DNA of 64,000 nucleotides from Prorocentrum cordatum (lineage: Eukaryota; Sar; Dinophyceae; Prorocentrales; Prorocentraceae). The stretch lies in contig CAUYUJ010016361.1 of NCBI GenBank assembly GCA_963575745.1, forward strand, positions 149,265 through 213,264, given 5' to 3'. Below the pieces are notes generated by a model. The model ran no database searches and had not been told where the DNA came from. It saw only the letters and a list, made by a program, of their open reading frames with translations. Positions 1 through 10,411 of this stretch are shown one piece after another. The position numbers and the translations under genes are program-made. Each line of letters opens with the position of its first letter. The stretch's first letter is position 1.

Positions 1-408
1 GTCAGCACCGGGCAGCTGGGCGACGGCGAGGTTGACCTCGCGCAAATGTTCGCCATCGATGACTTCACGGGCACGACTGCGGCGGCTTCGGCCCGCGAGC
101 TGAAGGAGGCTGGCGCGCGTAAGGACGCAGCGGCTAAGGAGGCCCAGGGCGCTCTCTCACGGATGTTCCAGGGCGCGGTGGACGCTGCGAAGCAGGCCGT
201 GGATGACCACGGCGAACGCCTGTCCAGGCCTGAGGGCAAGACGCGGAAGGTCGACGAGGACAGCGCAGCGCCTGGATATGGCCCCAGCAGCGCAGCACAG
301 GCATCGGAGGCAGCTGGCGCTGCTGGCGCTGCTCCTGCCCCTGTCAAGCCCGCCGACGGAAAGGTGGCCAATCCCAACATGCACGAGTACCTCGCAAATC
401 GCGGCTGA
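1..408 (+). pseudogene. LINE-A ORF1 protein, C-terminal part
   Basis: The frame is open from base 1 to the stop at 406-408, so the true start is upstream of the window. The product is Ala/Lys/Glu-rich and probably helical (about residues 30-75), with a disordered Ala/Pro tail ending MHEYLANRG. Its layout resembles the C-terminal part of LINE-B ORF1 at 33840-34402: an acidic stretch with a hydrophobic-Phe pair (AQMF here, GQVF there), then an A-x-x-x-F-x-x-A helix, then a basic segment (KTRK here, KRRR there) and an Ala-rich tail. ORF1 proteins of LINEs bind the element RNA. I infer that role from position and similarity to LINE-B; the fragment has no diagnostic catalytic motif. It could instead be the last exon of an unrelated Ala-rich protein. 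Confidence 0.5.
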
Positions 409-688
409 GCGGTTGTTGGTTTAGCTACCGCGGAAGCGGGCATGTACCTGGAATAGAATCTCGCTGGCATTTCCCATAGAGGATGCTGGCCGCTCTGCTA
501 CCTCGGCCCCACCATGTTCGGTGCCTCCTGGGAGAGCCTCGGGAAACCCCCACCCTGGGAAGGCAGTCGCCGCCGCTGGAGAGCCGGGGGCGCCATCATA
601 TGCGTCGAGGCTGGACGCATTCAAGTGGGGGCACCCTGTGATAAATTGCCCCAGCCATCCACAGCTAGTCCAGAGAATTTGGCACCTG

Positions 689-1062
689 CGCGCGGCTCGA
701 GAGCATCAGTGACCGCGGCGACCAGCGCACCCACTGACCCTGCGGAAGAGACCCGTCGCCCGACGAAGCCCGCGCATGACTGGGGGGGGTAGCCCCAGTT
801 CCAGCGCGCGGGATCCAGCCGAAGGGAATCGCTGGAGGGTCAATAGGGGTCGCCACATGCTCCAGAGTCTCCAGCGTCAGCGCGCGGCTCGAGAGCTTCG
901 GTTGCTTCGGTTACTTTGACGACTGGTGCACTCAGTGACCCCATAGAAGGAAAGACTCCTCGGCTGACGAAGCCCGCGCATGACTTGGGGGTTCAACCCC
1001 GGCCCCAGCGCGCGGGATCCAGTCGCGGAGACTCGCTGGAGGGTCAACAGAGGTCGCCACAT
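689..1062. repeat. imperfect tandem duplication, about 190 bp, two copies
   Basis: About 689-860 and 880-1062 both start with gcgcgcggctcgagagc, share gacgaagcccgcgcatgac in the middle and end with a gagggtcaa...ggtcgccacatg block. Identity is high in these blocks and broken between them. It lies in the unreadable part of LINE-A and may explain why the ORF1-to-endonuclease distance is longer than in LINE-B. Nothing else is recognised between 409 and 1890. Confidence 0.75.
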
Positions 1063-1889
1063 GTACGACCTGCTCAGGGTGACAGGAATATCCCTGTTGC
1101 CCCGGCAGCTGGTCTGCAGAATACGTCTGCGACTTCGGCGGTCACATTGCCTCTCCCCCACCGGCGCCCGTAGCGGCCACGAAGGAAGAATTGGTCGGGG
1201 CGGCGGGTTTGCGCTCCGCATGGATATGATGAGCTGCGCTCTGATCAGGGGAGTGGCGATGTCGGAGAAGCGTTCAGTGAGCTGCAGATGTCCGGCATTC
1301 CTTGTGACTCGGCTGTGCGAACTCATGCTAGTCAGGACCAGCAGGGCTGCATTCCGCATGGAACTGATGGGCTGCGTCTCGCTAAGAGGCGCAGCGATTG
1401 CCAGGGAAACGCCGAATGACCCGCTCGGCGGCTTCGCTGCCCCCCCTGCTCATCTCCCGCGAGATCCGTGCCTGAGCCTGCACTGCACCCTGGAGTAGTA
1501 GCATCTGGCGAGGCTGAATCTCGCCCCACCATCCCTCCTACCACGGGCCCCACTGAAAACATATCTCCCGGATGGGCATTTCGGATCCCCTGCGTGCTTT
1601 CAGGACTTCTGTTCCTGCGAGTACCCATATGAGGCTGTCGATCATATCCAGAATGTGGGATGGAAGGCCGTTGCGAATTGCAATATAGCGACGCGTGCTG
1701 GGGGGCGGAGCTGCGGCGCGGGCGCTGCTGTCAAACGTCGCACCGCCATGGGAGGCCGCCTCTCGCGCGACCCTTCCTCAACCCAAGCGAGTTAGCGCCG
1801 CTTGGGTCAACTCCTTTGCCCCTGGAGGGTTTGCCGTTTTCTCTGTTTGGATTGCGATGGCCCTTTTGGGCACGACCCCATTCGAGATA

Positions 1890-2175
1890 CTCAATAGGAC
1901 GGGCATGGAGCTGCATCGACCCCAGGTCCTGCTCGCGACTGCAGGGGAACGAAACGCGGGCCCCACCGACCTTCTGAACGCGAGACGGGTTGACAATATT
2001 GGCGGCTTGATCTTGCAGTTTTCTCGGCCTACGCGCAGGAAATCTGATGGCGGTTGGTCGACGATCGACTACTTCGCTGTCTCCTGGGGCATGGAGTTAA
2101 AGAGGCGGGCAAGGATGACACAGGCACCACTGCGCCGCACTTCCCCGTCGTTTTAGAGCTCGAGGGCAGCGTCGC
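1890..2175 (+). pseudogene. LINE-A endonuclease (APE-type), C-terminal remnant
   Basis: A segment at about 1903-1935 (GMELHRPQVLLATAG) resembles the GDxNxxPxxL region of LINE AP-like endonucleases, although the Gly-Asp core has decayed. At 2058-2084 the residues STIDYFAVS match the S-x-I-D-Y-F-x-V/L-S signature near the end of this fold. After a frame change the residues APHFPVVLEL (about 2132-2161) match the following D/A-H-x-P-V-V stretch. In a working element this domain nicks the target DNA to prime reverse transcription. The frame break and lost residues mean this copy cannot. The domain call rests mainly on the IDYF motif and its place in the element. Confidence 0.6.
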
Positions 2176-3479
2176 GACAAGCGCCATCAATGTCCGACAG
2201 GTTCCAGGGCCGCCCCCGAAGGAGCGCCCCACGGGCCCGTGCCCGCCCCTTCCCTCTTGGAGCCCATGCCGCGATGCACCGGGCGGCCCCGCGGTGGCCA
2301 AGACTGACCTCGATGGGGCCGGCGCGGGCGCCTGCCGCCCCGTCGAGATGGGGCTCAAAGAGGCGCGCGGCATCGACGATGAAGATACATCGCGCTACGG
2401 TTGGGCCTCTGGCCTCAAGCTCCGCGGAGCCTCGGCAGCGCGCTCCTGGAGGCGAGCGTCCTGCGTCGCGCCCCTTTGGCAGAGCCAGTCTTAGAGTGAA
2501 TGTCTGGTTCCAAGAATTGGCGCACCTGGTCCGGAAAGGCCTCCCAAAGGACCGCGTCGAGGTCCTCTTCCGAGGCCCCGCGCGAACCCCGGGCCCCGGG
2601 CAGCTCCTCGAGAGCCCAGCGTGGATGCACTAGGGATTATAGTTCAACATTGCCACCGCAGGTATGACAGCGCCGCGGCCGTTCTTGGCGGCGCCCACGC
2701 GGCAGGCTGAGCTTTTCCAGCGACGCCCCCGCGCCGAGCGGCCCAGGCAATGGCGGGGGGACAGGGCGGCCAAATCTCTGAAAGGGGGGCGGAGGCCTAG
2801 CGCGTCACTTCACCACGAAGCCAATGGGCCTCATTCCTGAAAACCCTGGAAGAGGCCCCCGCCATCCCAGGGCCCACAGACGAAGGACCTCGAGGACGCA
2901 TGGCGATCTGTTGGCCCGCCAAGACCCTCTTGAATATCCCGATCAGGACAACGCAAGCACGGGCGAGGACACTCTTCCTCGAGCGAGCTCTGAATGCACC
3001 CTTGCAGTCGACAAGACTTTCAAGACGCGAGCGGCGAGTCGGGGCAGACCGCGCCCGCCCTGGAGGTCTTCTGCTTCTGTCCGATCCTGGCCTCGAAAGT
3101 CTGCCTGGAATCTGGTGCCGCATGGGGCGCCTTGGCCGCGCCCGTTTGCTTCTGCTGCACGTCTTGTTAGCTATGGACCCAAACGGCGATGGGGGTCGTC
3201 GCCCGATCGACGCCCGGTCGGGGGCCATTCGGATGTTTGGGCAGCTTTCCAAGTTCGAAGCAAAACGCCGGCATTTCGATCGCCTCGCTCATTTGCGCGG
3301 CCGCAGAGAGCGGTCGCGCGATCGCGCCATATGGGCGCAGCCCGTCCGCCTCGAGCACGCGAGCATCTGTCGCCATCAACGCGCGCGAGCTTTAGCGGAC
3401 ATGATTAAGTCCCGCGGACAATGCCGTTTGCCCGTTGGCTAAGTCGGCGGTGGAACACGGGATTCGGGCACGCATGATC

Positions 3480-4360
3480 CGCCTCCTTCGCGCACTGTGC
3501 CGCGGCAGGCACTCGCCTCAGTCTGATGTGAGAGTCTTTGTGGACATGTTCTCGGTCGAGGGATTTCTGGCTTGCTGTTCTCTTGCAGCCGCGCTCCTTC
3601 TCTGTTTCCTCTTGGATGTGTTAGATGGGGCTGTTCGGTTGTTCCCTGGCACCTGCCCCTGCCGCGCAATTGATGGCGCCGCGCTAGGAGCCGTTGGTAA
3701 GAGGCGTCATCTCACAGCCATCGTCTCAGGAGCCGCTGGGTTCATTGCGCGCAGCTGGAACTCTGAGGGCCCGCCGCGTTGCCAACCGCAGAGGGCCAGC
3801 GCAGGCCCCTCTCCGCATATCGCCCGAGCTATTCGCGCGGGGCCCCCGGTCTGGGACTTCGAAATCAGGGGGCCACCGAGAACCTCGGCGTGGACTTCGC
3901 GGGCCACAGGAGGCGCTCGACCCAGATCCAGGAGCGCGCGTGGCAATCTCTGATTCCCAATATTCCCCTGATTGCGCGGGCCGGCGTCTCCCCATTCGGG
4001 CACGCGCCGCGCCCTCAAAACTAGCGGGGCCCTGCAGCCATCCACGGGGCACGAGTGGCGGGAATGCCGGCTGCGCGGTTGGCTATCATTGGCAGTGCAG
4101 CTTCTGGCCCCAGCCGCGGCCGCAGTAGGACTCGAGAGTTCCTCCCGGGCCAGGGCTCGAAGCTGGGCCCGGTCTTCCAAGCTAGTTCTCTGCCGTGGGA
4201 CACGCGGCGCCAGGCTATCCTGCACGAGCGGGCCCCGCGTTCGGCGTTGGCCACGCGCTAGGGGCGCTACAAGGCCAGCCACGTGGATGTCGAGTGGACG
4301 GAAGTGTCGAGGCCCACCAGCGCGGTTACTGCCACGCTGCCACGAGTGGGGTGGGGAGGA
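3480..4360 (+). pseudogene. LINE-A reverse transcriptase, second half, and following region
   Basis: At 3528-3570 the residues VRVFVDMFSVEG align with the LINE V-Y-V-D-D catalytic motif, with the second Asp replaced by Met. In another frame, from about 3779, NLGVDF (3881-3898) followed by a basic HRRR run matches the thumb of dinoflagellate-type LINE RTs. GRSRT (about 4118-4132) and EWTEVSRP...TLPRVGW (about 4292-4345) match the conserved linker between RT and RNase H. This long stretch keeps one frame and is broken by stops at 4022-4024 and 4259-4261. The first half of the RT (2200-3480) is too degraded for me to align. Confidence 0.6.
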
Positions 4361-4904
4361 GTGGACGTTGATCGACGGAGCATCGGGGATGGGGGGATGG
4401 AATAATTATTCACGTGCCCTCCGTCGGCCGCCGCTCTGTTGCTGCCCTGATCGATCAAGGCACTCGTCGACGATTGCTGCGACATCCGCTGTCCCGCCCC
4501 ACAAAGGGGTGATGAAACCTCCTCTGACCAATGATTTCCGCGAGGAGCTGCAAAAGGTTCCGCAAAGCACGGAACAAAACTACCTCGATGCGGCGACATT
4601 CGTGGCGGGCCGCGCTGCAGGCGGATATCTTTCCATTGTAAGAACACCTGAATCGGGAAATTGCGAATCCCTTCTGTCTCTCATGTGGGCAAGTGGCGGG
4701 CACCCCTGAACGTGGGTTCTACGAGTGCCCAGGGTTCCATATAGTCCGTCGGGATCTCGACCTTTATGATGAGGTCCAGGAAAGACAGGCTAAACCCAAT
4801 CGGGATCTGTCTTCTGCCCGACCCTGATTCCGGTTAGCCCTCTTTGTCCATGGCCCAAGCGAGGTCCGTGCACTTGCGGCCCTCTTCTGAGCTGTTGGGT
4901 CCTC

Positions 4905-5650
4905 GGCTTTGCATCGAGGGGTCGGGTCTCGACCGGGGTAACCCTTTCTCGGCGAGGGCGGGCTCGGCTGAAGTCAACAAGCACGAAGTAGGAGGGGCCG
5001 ACGATAGTGCGCATGGGCCCCCCTGAACTCCTAAGCGGTGGAAAAGATCTACGCGTTCATCGTGGCCCTCCGTCTAGCTGCTCCAGGAAGCCTGGAAATT
5101 TGCACCGATTGCCAGACCGTCCTCGACGTTTGGAATGCAGGTCCAGATGTGGGCCGCTCCCAGGCCGCGGATTCGGAGGTGTGGGATCAGGCATTTCCTG
5201 GCTGCTGATATCGGGCTCGGGAACGCGGCAGGCTTGCCCCCGGATATCCAATGTGCCGTTCTGGGGTTGTTTCGGGCACGCGCTAGCAGACATGCTTGCT
5301 GGGCGCGGTACCAAGATACATGCCGCGACTCCCGCGCTGGCACAGCAGTGCGAAGATAGCCGCGACTCGGTCCGTAGTGTGCCGTATCCTAGCGACGTGT
5401 GGCAAGCATCTCTCCTTCTGCCATTTCCCTGGTGCGCAGAAGTTTGACGGGTCCCGTCGGGCGTCTTTAGATTCCCTTCCAGCGGGTCCCTGAGGGCCAT
5501 GTTGTGAGACGCGTAGGTAAAGCAGGCAAAGCTTGCAGATGTATGCGCTGTGGAAATCGCGGCTTTTCGGAGCGAGCGGCGCGCGCGCTGCCGTGCACGA
5601 GGCCCTCCCGTCTTCCTCGGGCTGCCCACCAGACCCACAGGCTGTGGCTA
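4905..5650 (+). pseudogene. LINE-A RNase H and C-terminal Cys motif
   Basis: IEGSGLDRGNPFSARAG (about 4913-4963) corresponds to the first RNase H strand; the usual catalytic Asp of x-D-G-S is Glu here. A second piece in another frame (about 5038-5150) reads IYAFIVALRLAAPGSLEICT then DCQTVLDVW, giving the E-containing helix region and the T-D-C Asp. A third frame (5274-5340) gives HALADMLAGRG, the closing A-D-x-L-A-G-R-G helix. At 5534-5590 CRCMRCGNRGF is the C-x-x-C segment that ends ORF2 proteins of this type and has a counterpart in LINE-B at about 38690. Three frames in 700 bp show the copy is inactive. RNase H would remove template RNA during second-strand synthesis. Confidence 0.65.
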
Positions 5651-5959
5651 TTGTGTTCGTCCCCGTTCCAGTGCTCTGCGCGTGCTGCTTTCGGGAGCTC
5701 CAGGCTCCGTTTGCTCGGGGGGCCCTGTCTCGGGGCGCCCCGAAACAAGGGCGCAAAAGAAGAACCCTGAAGCAGCTCATGCGTGGTCGGGAGGTCAGTC
5801 CGCCTCGCATCCTCTAATTAAAACAACCCTGTTCGTCCTGCTCCATCTGGAGATAGACGTTCCCGCAGCTTGACAAAACTTGGAGGAGGAGGAGGCGGAG
5901 GAGGAAGGGGAGTATTTTTCCAGCCTCGCTCCACTCTAGCCTCGCTTATTGACCTCCAA

Positions 5960-6700
5960 TGCTCTCAGCAAAGTGCGGAGGCCAGCCTCGGCCGACCTGG
6001 CCAGCCTCTGACACAACGAAGACATCGCCTCACGCCTGAACTGCTACCTGGTCCTACAGGAGTAAGGACGACCTTCTGGCGGAGCACGCCGCGTTCTTTA
6101 TCCAGAATACTCGCAGCCGCTGGCAATGCCAATCTCCTCTTCTTCGCCCTCATTTCTATATTGCAGCTCTTACCAATGAATGTGTGGGGGCTCTCTGGTG
6201 GAGGTGGGCATTGGGCGCGGGATGGAGGTTCTGATTATTCCCAGGCCACCTTTTGGCTCCGAGGTTTACAGCAAAATGCGGAGGCCACCCTCGACCGGCC
6301 TGGCCACCCTCTGACACGGCAAAGACATTGCCTCATGCCTGAGCTTATACCTGGTCCTACAGAGTGAGGACTACCTTCTTCTTGGCGACGCATCCCACGT
6401 TTCTTGTGTATCCATAGTAGCTGCAACGCCAGTCTCCTCATCTTTGCCATCCTTGCTGCATTTAACTGGCCCAGGGGCTTCAACCAACGAGTATTCCGGG
6501 GACCCGATGGTGGAAATGATTATTGTAGCATGACTTCGGCGGACAGGGACTCGAACTGCTGTTTCCCAAGGCTAGCCTCATTTGGCCTGGCCAGCCTGTG
6601 ATCACAACATATATTAACACCCGCTTACAGCAGCGCGGAGGACAACCTCTATCGACCTGGCCACTCTGTGACCATGGAAAACCACACGTCTGCAATATAC
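5960..6700. repeat. three degenerate copies of a roughly 300-bp repeat
   Basis: A segment containing gcggaggccagcctcg, gacctggccagcctctga, acatcgcctcacgcctga and acctggtcctacag starts near 5978, again near 6278 and, more degraded and shortened, near 6635. The first two are about 300 bp apart. A short GGA tract precedes the first copy (5881-5910). No coding frame survives across copies. The interval 5651-5960 shows nothing recognisable. Confidence 0.65.
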
Positions 6701-7019
6701 TTGTGTTGCGCACTTGCTTGCACTTGCACTCCTACCCGAGACAGCCAGCACCAGATAATCAAGGGCTGGGGTACGGGGGGGAGAGGCTCTTCTAGACTTC
6801 GGTGTTGGGGGGGACTCTTACTACCAAGGTGCGCTGACCTCGTGTGCCTGGCGGGCTCCTACCTTTTTTCCTACACTTGCCGCCGCTCGTTTCCTACAGC
6901 TGCTCCCGCGGCGCCCGCCAGGTACTCTGTGCCCCGATTCGGACTTCTGCTTTCTCCTTCGCACTAATTCAAACACGCAACAGGATCACACCGAACGTTA
7001 TTCGAGCGTAAATAAAAGG

Positions 7020-7141
7020 AAAAGGAGGAGGAGGAGGAGGAGGAGGAGGAGGAGGAGGAGGAGGAGGAGAGAGGAGGAGAGAGGAGGAAAAGGAGCAAGA
7101 GGAGGAGGAGCGAGCGAGCCAGCGAGCGAGCGAGCGAGCGA
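7020..7141. repeat. (GGA)n then (GAGC)n microsatellite
   Basis: About 80 bp of uninterrupted GGA/GAG triplets are followed by a run of GAGC/GAGCGA units. From 7142 to 7500 I see no feature. A second, impure purine-rich stretch runs from about 7525 to 7700. Confidence 0.9.
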
Positions 7142-7806
7142 CCTGGGCAACGGTTCGGCATGGGCGTTTAAGAAGAGCGCAAGCCTGGGGAAATTGGCGC
7201 CTGTCAGCGTCCTGAGGTTGCTGCTGGTGCAATTCAGGGCGAGGCGCTGGGGCGCCTGATGGGATCTGGTGGGGCCTATTGAGCCTTGGGCCCATCGTCG
7301 GCCCTAAGACGTCTCGAATCTCCGAACTTGCGCAAAAAGAGAAGGCGAAACACTGGGTACAACCCTCCCGAACCTGCAGAATTACTTGGACTACATTATT
7401 GTGGACGCTAGGGCAGGCAGAATGTACGATCGACTTCAATGCGCATCACGTGCTTACACTGCTATATGATAACGCGCATGCAGGCTCATACGATTGAGAA
7501 ATGTTATGGGAGGACGACGAGGAGCGAGGAGGAGGAGGAGGAGGAGAGAGAACGACGAGGAGGAGGAAGCAAGAGCGTGGAGGAGCAAGGAAGCCGCAGC
7601 AGGAGGATGAAGCAGGAGGACCAAAAAAGGCAAAGAAGAGACGGGGGAGGACGAGCAGCAGCGGCACGCGCGGCTGCACGAGGGAGAGCCCGAGACCCGG
7701 CCGGAAAGAAACGGCGGGCCCTGCCCCCCCCTGCTGTTTTTTTCAACAGTCTGGAACGATCGGGCGACCGCTCGAGACGACGGAGATCGGGGGCAGCAGC
7801 GCCAGC

Positions 7807-8092
7807 TCACTGCGGTGCCGGCGTGATTCCCATGGGTATTAGCGCCTGAGCGGGCGCCGTCTTGGCCAGTGTCTGCCATATGGCCTGCTCTGCCTGCGTC
7901 ACGTGGTCTGGCCTGCCCGTGATGGTGAGCGCGCCAGAATCGCTGCCGGGAGTGTGGTCGACCTTGATGTTCGCAAACGGGTTCTGCCGCCGTATGGCTG
8001 TGATATGGGCACCACCATGGCCCAGCAGTGGCTTGATCAGGCTGGAGGGAACTGGAATGCGCTTGAATCCACCGTTCGCCCCAGTAATCACC
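7807..8092 (-). CDS. KH-domain RNA-binding protein, terminal exon
   Basis: Reading down from about 8092, the product contains a type I KH domain. It has a first strand RIPVPSSLIKPLLG, a GxxG loop seen as GHGG in LLGHGGAHITAI, the helix and strand ANIKVDH, and the closing ALTITGRPDHVTQAEQAIWQTL with the usual I-T-G strand and final helix. KH domains bind single-stranded RNA or DNA through the GxxG loop. The frame ends in a stop at about 7807, after a short Pro-rich tail. The 5' edge is a likely splice acceptor (ttggccag before GTGATTACT on the minus strand). One complete KH domain in a terminal exon fits a dinoflagellate RNA-binding protein, but only part of the gene can be assembled. Confidence 0.7.
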
Positions 8093-8483
8093 TGGCCATG
8101 AAAGCAAAGGGGGTTCTGAAGGAAACGGGTCCTGGACCAGCTTTTCATCCTGAAGTCACTGTGTCGACGGCCCCAGGAGGCAGAAGACATCGACAAGTCT
8201 CAAGACCCCTGTCCGTCAGGACCCATTTCCTCTTCATGGAGAGACACGGATGGAGAGAGGAGGTTTCTGGAGGTTCACGCGGAGGTTCCAAAAACGTCCA
8301 CTAGCCTCGAACCTCGAACACCCCGCGGGCTCTTGAGGATCTCGAGCACTTCCCCTGGATGATGAGACGTGTTTCGGCGGCCACGGGAAACGGTCTCCAA
8401 AGCTGAAAACGTTGAAGAACGGCCGACGCTGTATTTTTCGGACGCCCAAATGGATCCTCGAACCTCCATCCTCGACGGATCAC
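8093..8483 (-). other. probable intron of the KH gene
   Basis: On the minus strand the upstream open frame ends CCAAAG, followed by GTGATCC, a good GT donor. The downstream KH exon is preceded by GGCCAG and starts GTGATTAC. Both joins are phase 0, so removing 391 bp joins the two frames. AGGTGAT is present at both boundaries, a short direct repeat across the splice sites like those described for mobile introns. No cDNA is available to confirm it. Confidence 0.45.
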
Positions 8484-8606
8484 CTTTGGCTGCACCGCGG
8501 GCGGGACCGCGCTGGGCGTGCTGAAGCCGGCCGCCTGGTGGGCGCCCACCGGCACCGCCAAGACGCCACTCCTGGTCTTGGCATCCTTGGGGGTGGCGCC
8601 AACATA
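8484..8606 (-). CDS. possible upstream exon of the KH gene
   Basis: An open minus-strand frame here reads roughly VGATPKDAKTRSGVLAVP followed by a Gly/Ala/Pro-rich linker ending AVQPK at the proposed donor. It ends in the phase needed to join the KH exon. Just upstream, on the minus strand, is a T/C-rich stretch that could be a polypyrimidine tract, but the acceptor AG is ambiguous. There is no domain. The call depends on the splice geometry, and the frame could equally be chance. Confidence 0.3.
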
Positions 8607-8799
8607 GAGTCGAAAAGAAATCGCAGAAGAAACAACATCATAATAAACACGAACCTTGGGACATCGTGCAAATTCAGGCGAACTACGCAACATACATGGC
8701 AAGCCCGTCGGACGACCCCGACAGCACGCTACCGTTGGAAACCGGCCAGTATTTTATGGCAAGAGAATCGAAAACACGTGCATGTCATTAATCCTCTGG

Positions 8800-9060
8800 A
8801 CCCTAAGGGGGGCCAAGAGAGGCCCCAAAGGGAACACGAACGGACACCTCGAGCCATCCGCCTCAAGACGACCTCCAAGACCGCCAGCGGGCCCCCAAGC
8901 CCCCCAGAAGCTCCAGGACGACCCCTAAGAGGCCCAAATCAGGCTCCAGGGGGTCTCTAAGAGGCCCAAGGGACATCCCCAAGCCGCCTACAAGAGGCTC
9001 TCTAGAGGCCTCCCAAGAGATTACAACAGGTATCTAAGAGGCCTCTGACATGCAACCCAG
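8800..9060. repeat. CCAAGA/GGCC simple array, forward orientation, short block
   Basis: Degenerate repetition of aagaggcc, ccaagacc and ccaagagg modules, poor in T on the plus strand. It is the same type of array that fills 16.5-33 kb. No stable period is visible here. The interval 8607-8800 shows nothing recognisable. Confidence 0.7.
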
Positions 9061-9084
9061 GTACGGTGACAGGATGGGCCGAAG

Positions 9085-10078
9085 GTCACTAGATCCGCCG
9101 CCCCCTGTCGATTCATCGCAGGGGTGCCTGGCGTGCTAGACCCTTTCGGTTTTGGTTTTGGTTCTTTTTCCAAAAGAATCGAAGACGCCTACGGCGAACC
9201 ACCGCCGCCCCCTGCCTTTGTGGAAGCGCCTATGTGGCCGAACGTTGAGGTCAGACCTGCCAAGCTATCGGACCATTTGTTCCCCCAATCGGTTTGGAAA
9301 GCCTTCGGGGAAAACGTGGGCACCTTGAAGGTCATCTTGGCCGCCTGGAGGCCATTTTGATTATTTCGGGCCTTCTTGGGGGACGTCTTGGAGGGCTCTT
9401 GGACCGTCTCGGAGGCCATCTTGAGCGTCTTGGAGACCTCTAAGCCCGTCTTGGGGTGGGGGCCTCTTGGGGCCGTGTCTTGGGCCTCTTGGGCGATCTT
9501 TGGGGGCACTTGGGCCGTCTTGAGCCGTCGGAAGGCCGAAAAGAAGCAAATTCCCAAATCCTTCAAAAATCTCAGGACAATCAATGATTTTGGCCCCTCC
9601 GGGCCCTCCTGGAGGACCTCCTGCAGGCCGCTTGGGCCGTATCGGAGGCCTCTGGGGGGCCTCTTGGGCCGTCTTGGGCCGTCTTGGACTCTCTTGGGCC
9701 GTCTTGGAGGCCGTCTTGGACCATCTTGGGCGGACTTGGAGGCCATCTTGGGCCATCTTCGCAATTTGTTGAGGATGTCCCGAGCGAAACTGCCGTTTTT
9801 GGAAGGATGTTTTGTGCACGTTCGCGATTGTTTGAGGATGTCCCTAGCGAAACGGCCGTTTTGGGGAGGATTTGTTGTGCGCGTTGCGGTTTTTTGAGGA
9901 TGCCCCGAGCGAACGGCACGGTGGCGGGACGGGCCGAAACCCACTGGAGTTCTTTTGGAAAAAAAATCAAAACCAAAACCGAGAGGTCTAGCACGCCAGG
10001 CACCCCTGCGATGAATCGACAGGGGGCGGAGGACTCCCACTGGGGCTTCGGCCCGTCCCGCCGGGGTCCCGGGAGGAT
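9085..10078. repeat. inverted arrangement of the local repeat module
   Basis: From 9088 the module tail (gatccgccgccccctg ... ggtgcctggcgtgctagac ... ttttggttctttttcc) reads forward. From about 9180 to 9355 the hairpin core reads in reverse complement, followed by an array in the opposite, A-poor orientation (9360-9775). A reverse-complement copy of the tail follows at about 9950-10020. At about 10035 the text switches back to forward (cttcggcccgtcccgccgg). The result is a large inverted repeat about 0.9 kb across, abutting the left end of the retrotransposon at 10083. Confidence 0.75.
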
Positions 10079-10082
10079 TGCC

Positions 10083-10174
10083 CATGATTGGTCCATTTTG
10101 CCAGTGGCACATGCTGCTTGAGGAAACGAACGAAGCACGGGCAAGCTAGGCTGGCTAGTGCGACACAGATTTGC
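10083..10174 (-). repeat. B2 terminal repeat of the YR retrotransposon
   Basis: This 92-bp segment (catgattggtcc ... cacagatttgc) matches 10279-10370 with one visible difference (gaggaaac versus gaggaaat). It forms the 3' end of the element. A 39-bp spacer (10175-10213) separates it from A2. Confidence 0.85.
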
Positions 10175-10213
10175 TCCAGGCACGGATTAAAGGAGGCATT
10201 GGGCTGGCGAGGG

Positions 10214-10280
10214 CCGAAGAGAAGTGCCTGTGAGATAAATGGCGGCAGACATTCACAATCATTCCCGTGCATCACTTACA
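10214..10280 (-). repeat. A2 repeat of the YR retrotransposon
   Basis: This 67-bp segment (ccgaagagaagtgcctg ... gcatcacttaca) appears identical to 16476-16542. It overlaps the first two bases of B1, as expected for a circle-junction arrangement. It also repeats the ORF1 start codon region. Confidence 0.9.
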
Positions 10281-10370
10281 TGATTGGTCCATTTTGCCAG
10301 TGGCACATGCTGCTTGAGGAAATGAACGAAGCACGGGCAAGCTAGGCTGGCTAGTGCGACACAGATTTGC
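10279..10370 (-). repeat. B1 repeat of the YR retrotransposon
   Basis: Second copy of the 92-bp B repeat, between the end of ORF2 and A2. The 41 bp between it and the ORF2 stop at 10412 hold no recognised feature. Confidence 0.85.
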
Positions 10371-10411
10371 CAACCTCCAAAAAGCCCGACCTCAAGCATT
10401 GAACTGGGGAT

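Larger units (their letters stand above)
1..5650 (+). mobile_element. LINE-A: decayed non-LTR retrotransposon, 5' end outside the window
   Basis: Retrotransposon remnants lie in the expected order on the plus strand: an ORF1 C-terminus (1-408), the end of an AP-type endonuclease (about 1900-2170), RT (about 3480-4360), RNase H (about 4905-5340) and a C-terminal Cys motif (about 5534-5590). The pieces sit in different frames with in-frame stops, so the copy is dead. The order and motifs parallel LINE-B at 33-38.9 kb, which supports the reading. The stretch 409-1890 should hold the start of ORF2, but I cannot recognise it apart from an internal duplication. No 3' poly-A tail or target-site duplication is visible near 5650. 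Confidence 0.7.

Noticed and set aside
975-1010. T-arm-like gggggttcaacccc
   Set aside because: There is no D-arm or anticodon arm upstream. It lies within the LINE-A duplication, and the other copy lacks the motif.
2797-3252. Minus-strand frames overlapping LINE-A
   Set aside because: They are Arg/Pro/Ser-rich shadows of GC-rich DNA, and motifs on the plus strand explain the region better.
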